From: Antennarius striatus
Lineage: Eukaryota; Chordata; Actinopteri; Lophiiformes; Antennariidae
DNA: 64,000 nucleotides
NCBI RefSeq assembly: GCF_040054535.1
Contig: NC_090789.1
Span: 3,464,197-3,528,196, forward strand
Reading direction: 5' to 3'
Shown here: piece by piece, positions 62,560-64,000 of the stretch
Position numbering within the stretch: the first letter of the stretch is position 1
Layout: every line of letters starts with the position of its first letter
Program-made: the position numbers and the translations under genes
The notes under the pieces: generated by a model
The model's input: only the letters and a program-made list of their open reading frames with translations
What the model was told of the DNA's origin: nothing
Database searches by the model: none

Positions 62560-64000
62560 CAAGCGATTCAGAGAAGATCCAGAAGGAGAACGACTTGCAG
62601 CTGTCCACCTTAAATACTCATCCTGATGATCGTCTTCACCTGTGTGTGTGGATCAACGATCAACAAGCTCGACAAACACATTTTGTGTTCCAATATTTAA
62701 TTAAAGCTATTCAAATCAATAAAACAATGGTGCTCAAATTTATGCAACTGCCTACTTTTGTTTAAATAATTAAACAAAACCAATAATTACAAAGCAGAAT
62801 CTTGAAAATGATCAGGGGCACCTAAACTTTATCATTCCCCTCTATCCTAGTGTCAGTTTAATATTTTATCTCATTAACTTGCTAAATCCTTAAGCTCTAA
62901 CATGTGTTTGTCTCTAATGTGCTGTTTAGCTTAAGGCTGAGTTTAGTAGCTCATTAGCGACTAAACACCTCAAAGCCTCCTGTTGTAATTATATTTGACA
63001 CCAAAAAATTGTAATTTAATAAATACATTTTGTAGATGTACAGTATATGACACGCCTAAAGGGAATATGATAAAAGTTGTATCTATGCTAATCCAAAAAA
63101 AAAAGAAAAAAAGTTGATGCATAGAAAATAATAAAAGAAAATTATTCCATGAGCCTTTAGGCTATATCCAAAAAAAGATAAACGGTAATTTCCCATTTTG
63201 TTTTTATTTGAGTAACAAAATGGACATTCTACTCAACACATAATGGAAGTTTAAAATACAAAATCTACAAAATGATACAGTGGCAAACCTTTTTTTTTTT
63301 GTTCGACAGGTAACAACTGTACAGTATAAACCGATACAATACTGAGTTTATTTCTTTGAATCAATTCGTCTATATTTGGCACTTGACCACAAAATGCTAT
63401 TGAAGTAAAATGTGAGAATTGAAGAGAATGAATCACACCTGTACTTCCCCCAATTTACCGTACATACATGAACGTGTACCTCAAGGTGTTTTTAGACCAG
63501 ATTATCATTAATACAGGCTCAGCTTATTGTCTACTACTGTGTCATAGTCGTGAAAACAAGCTCTCTGATTGCCTTACTGTTAGTTACATCTGCAATAAAT
63601 TCAGTGCAGATGAGGAAAGAGAGAACCGGTATTTGCAGATGTTACAGGTGAACTCAAATGACGCATAAATCTGGATACAGTATATGATTTTGCAGGTGGG
63701 GAGAGGTCTGCAACTATTTCATCTCATCGTACGCAACGCTGAATAGATAGTATCACATGTGGTCCTCTCCTTTTTTAACCTCTACCATAAATATGAGTGA
63801 ATATACTGTACAACTTTCTTATATTCGTCAAGTTAAAGAAAAATAAAATGTCATCAAATCATTACGTTCCAATAATTTATACATCAAGTGAACTTTTTCC
63901 ATTGTGGCTAATGTCACAATGTTATCACAGAGTAAAAGAATATATAAGTACATACTATATATTCATAAGACGTCTAAAATTTTTTTTTTTTTGCTGATAC
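62560..64000. other. AT-rich right edge, possibly the 3' UTR of a convergent minus-strand gene
   Basis: No coding exon is visible. A minus-strand AATAAA at 63208-63203, with AT-rich UTR-like sequence to its right, would suit the 3' end of a gene entering from the right. In human, NCALD lies next to GRHL2 and converges on it. This is inference from gene order only. Confidence 0.3.

Overview
The window is vertebrate nuclear DNA, almost certainly from a percomorph-type teleost. Its genes are split by many short GT-AG introns and encode vertebrate proteins in fish-like versions. It also holds a type IV antifreeze-like (afp4) gene, teleost-style Tc1, hAT and tRNA-SINE remnants, and many CA/GT microsatellites. 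I placed exons by reading splice sites and phases and by comparing with remembered vertebrate proteins. No database search was run.

Layout, left to right: sv2a (minus, only the first two coding exons, running off the left edge); sf3b4 (minus, complete, 6 coding exons); lix1l (minus, complete, 6 coding exons); afp4 (plus, complete); pabpc1 (minus, complete, 13 coding exons); a divergent 14-3-3 gene in the ywhaz position (minus, complete, 5 coding exons); znf706 (minus, complete, 2 coding exons); grhl2 (plus, complete, 16 coding exons). The last 2 kb may be the 3' UTR of a convergent neighbour. ncald would be expected there from the human order, but no coding sequence is visible.

The genes form two blocks. 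sv2a-sf3b4-lix1l corresponds to human 1q21, and pabpc1-ywhaz-znf706-grhl2 to human 8q22. afp4 lies at the seam. This is not an operon-like or pathway cluster: splicing (SF3B4), poly(A) binding (PABPC1), phosphoprotein docking (14-3-3), epithelial transcription (GRHL2), synaptic vesicles (SV2A) and a secreted helical lipid-binding-type protein sit side by side by ancestry.

The best leads are: (1) a (TG)12-T5 tract directly before the acceptor of grhl2 coding exon 6, the same architecture as the CFTR exon 9 acceptor; (2) a 14-3-3 protein too divergent to be an ordinary zeta at the ywhaz locus; (3) an A-rich 5' UTR tract in pabpc1 matching the known autoregulatory element; (4) an HNF4-type site upstream of afp4; (5) perfect CRE palindromes in or near the promoters of consecutive genes. 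I found no CRISPR, phage-like, retroviral or novel multi-gene system.
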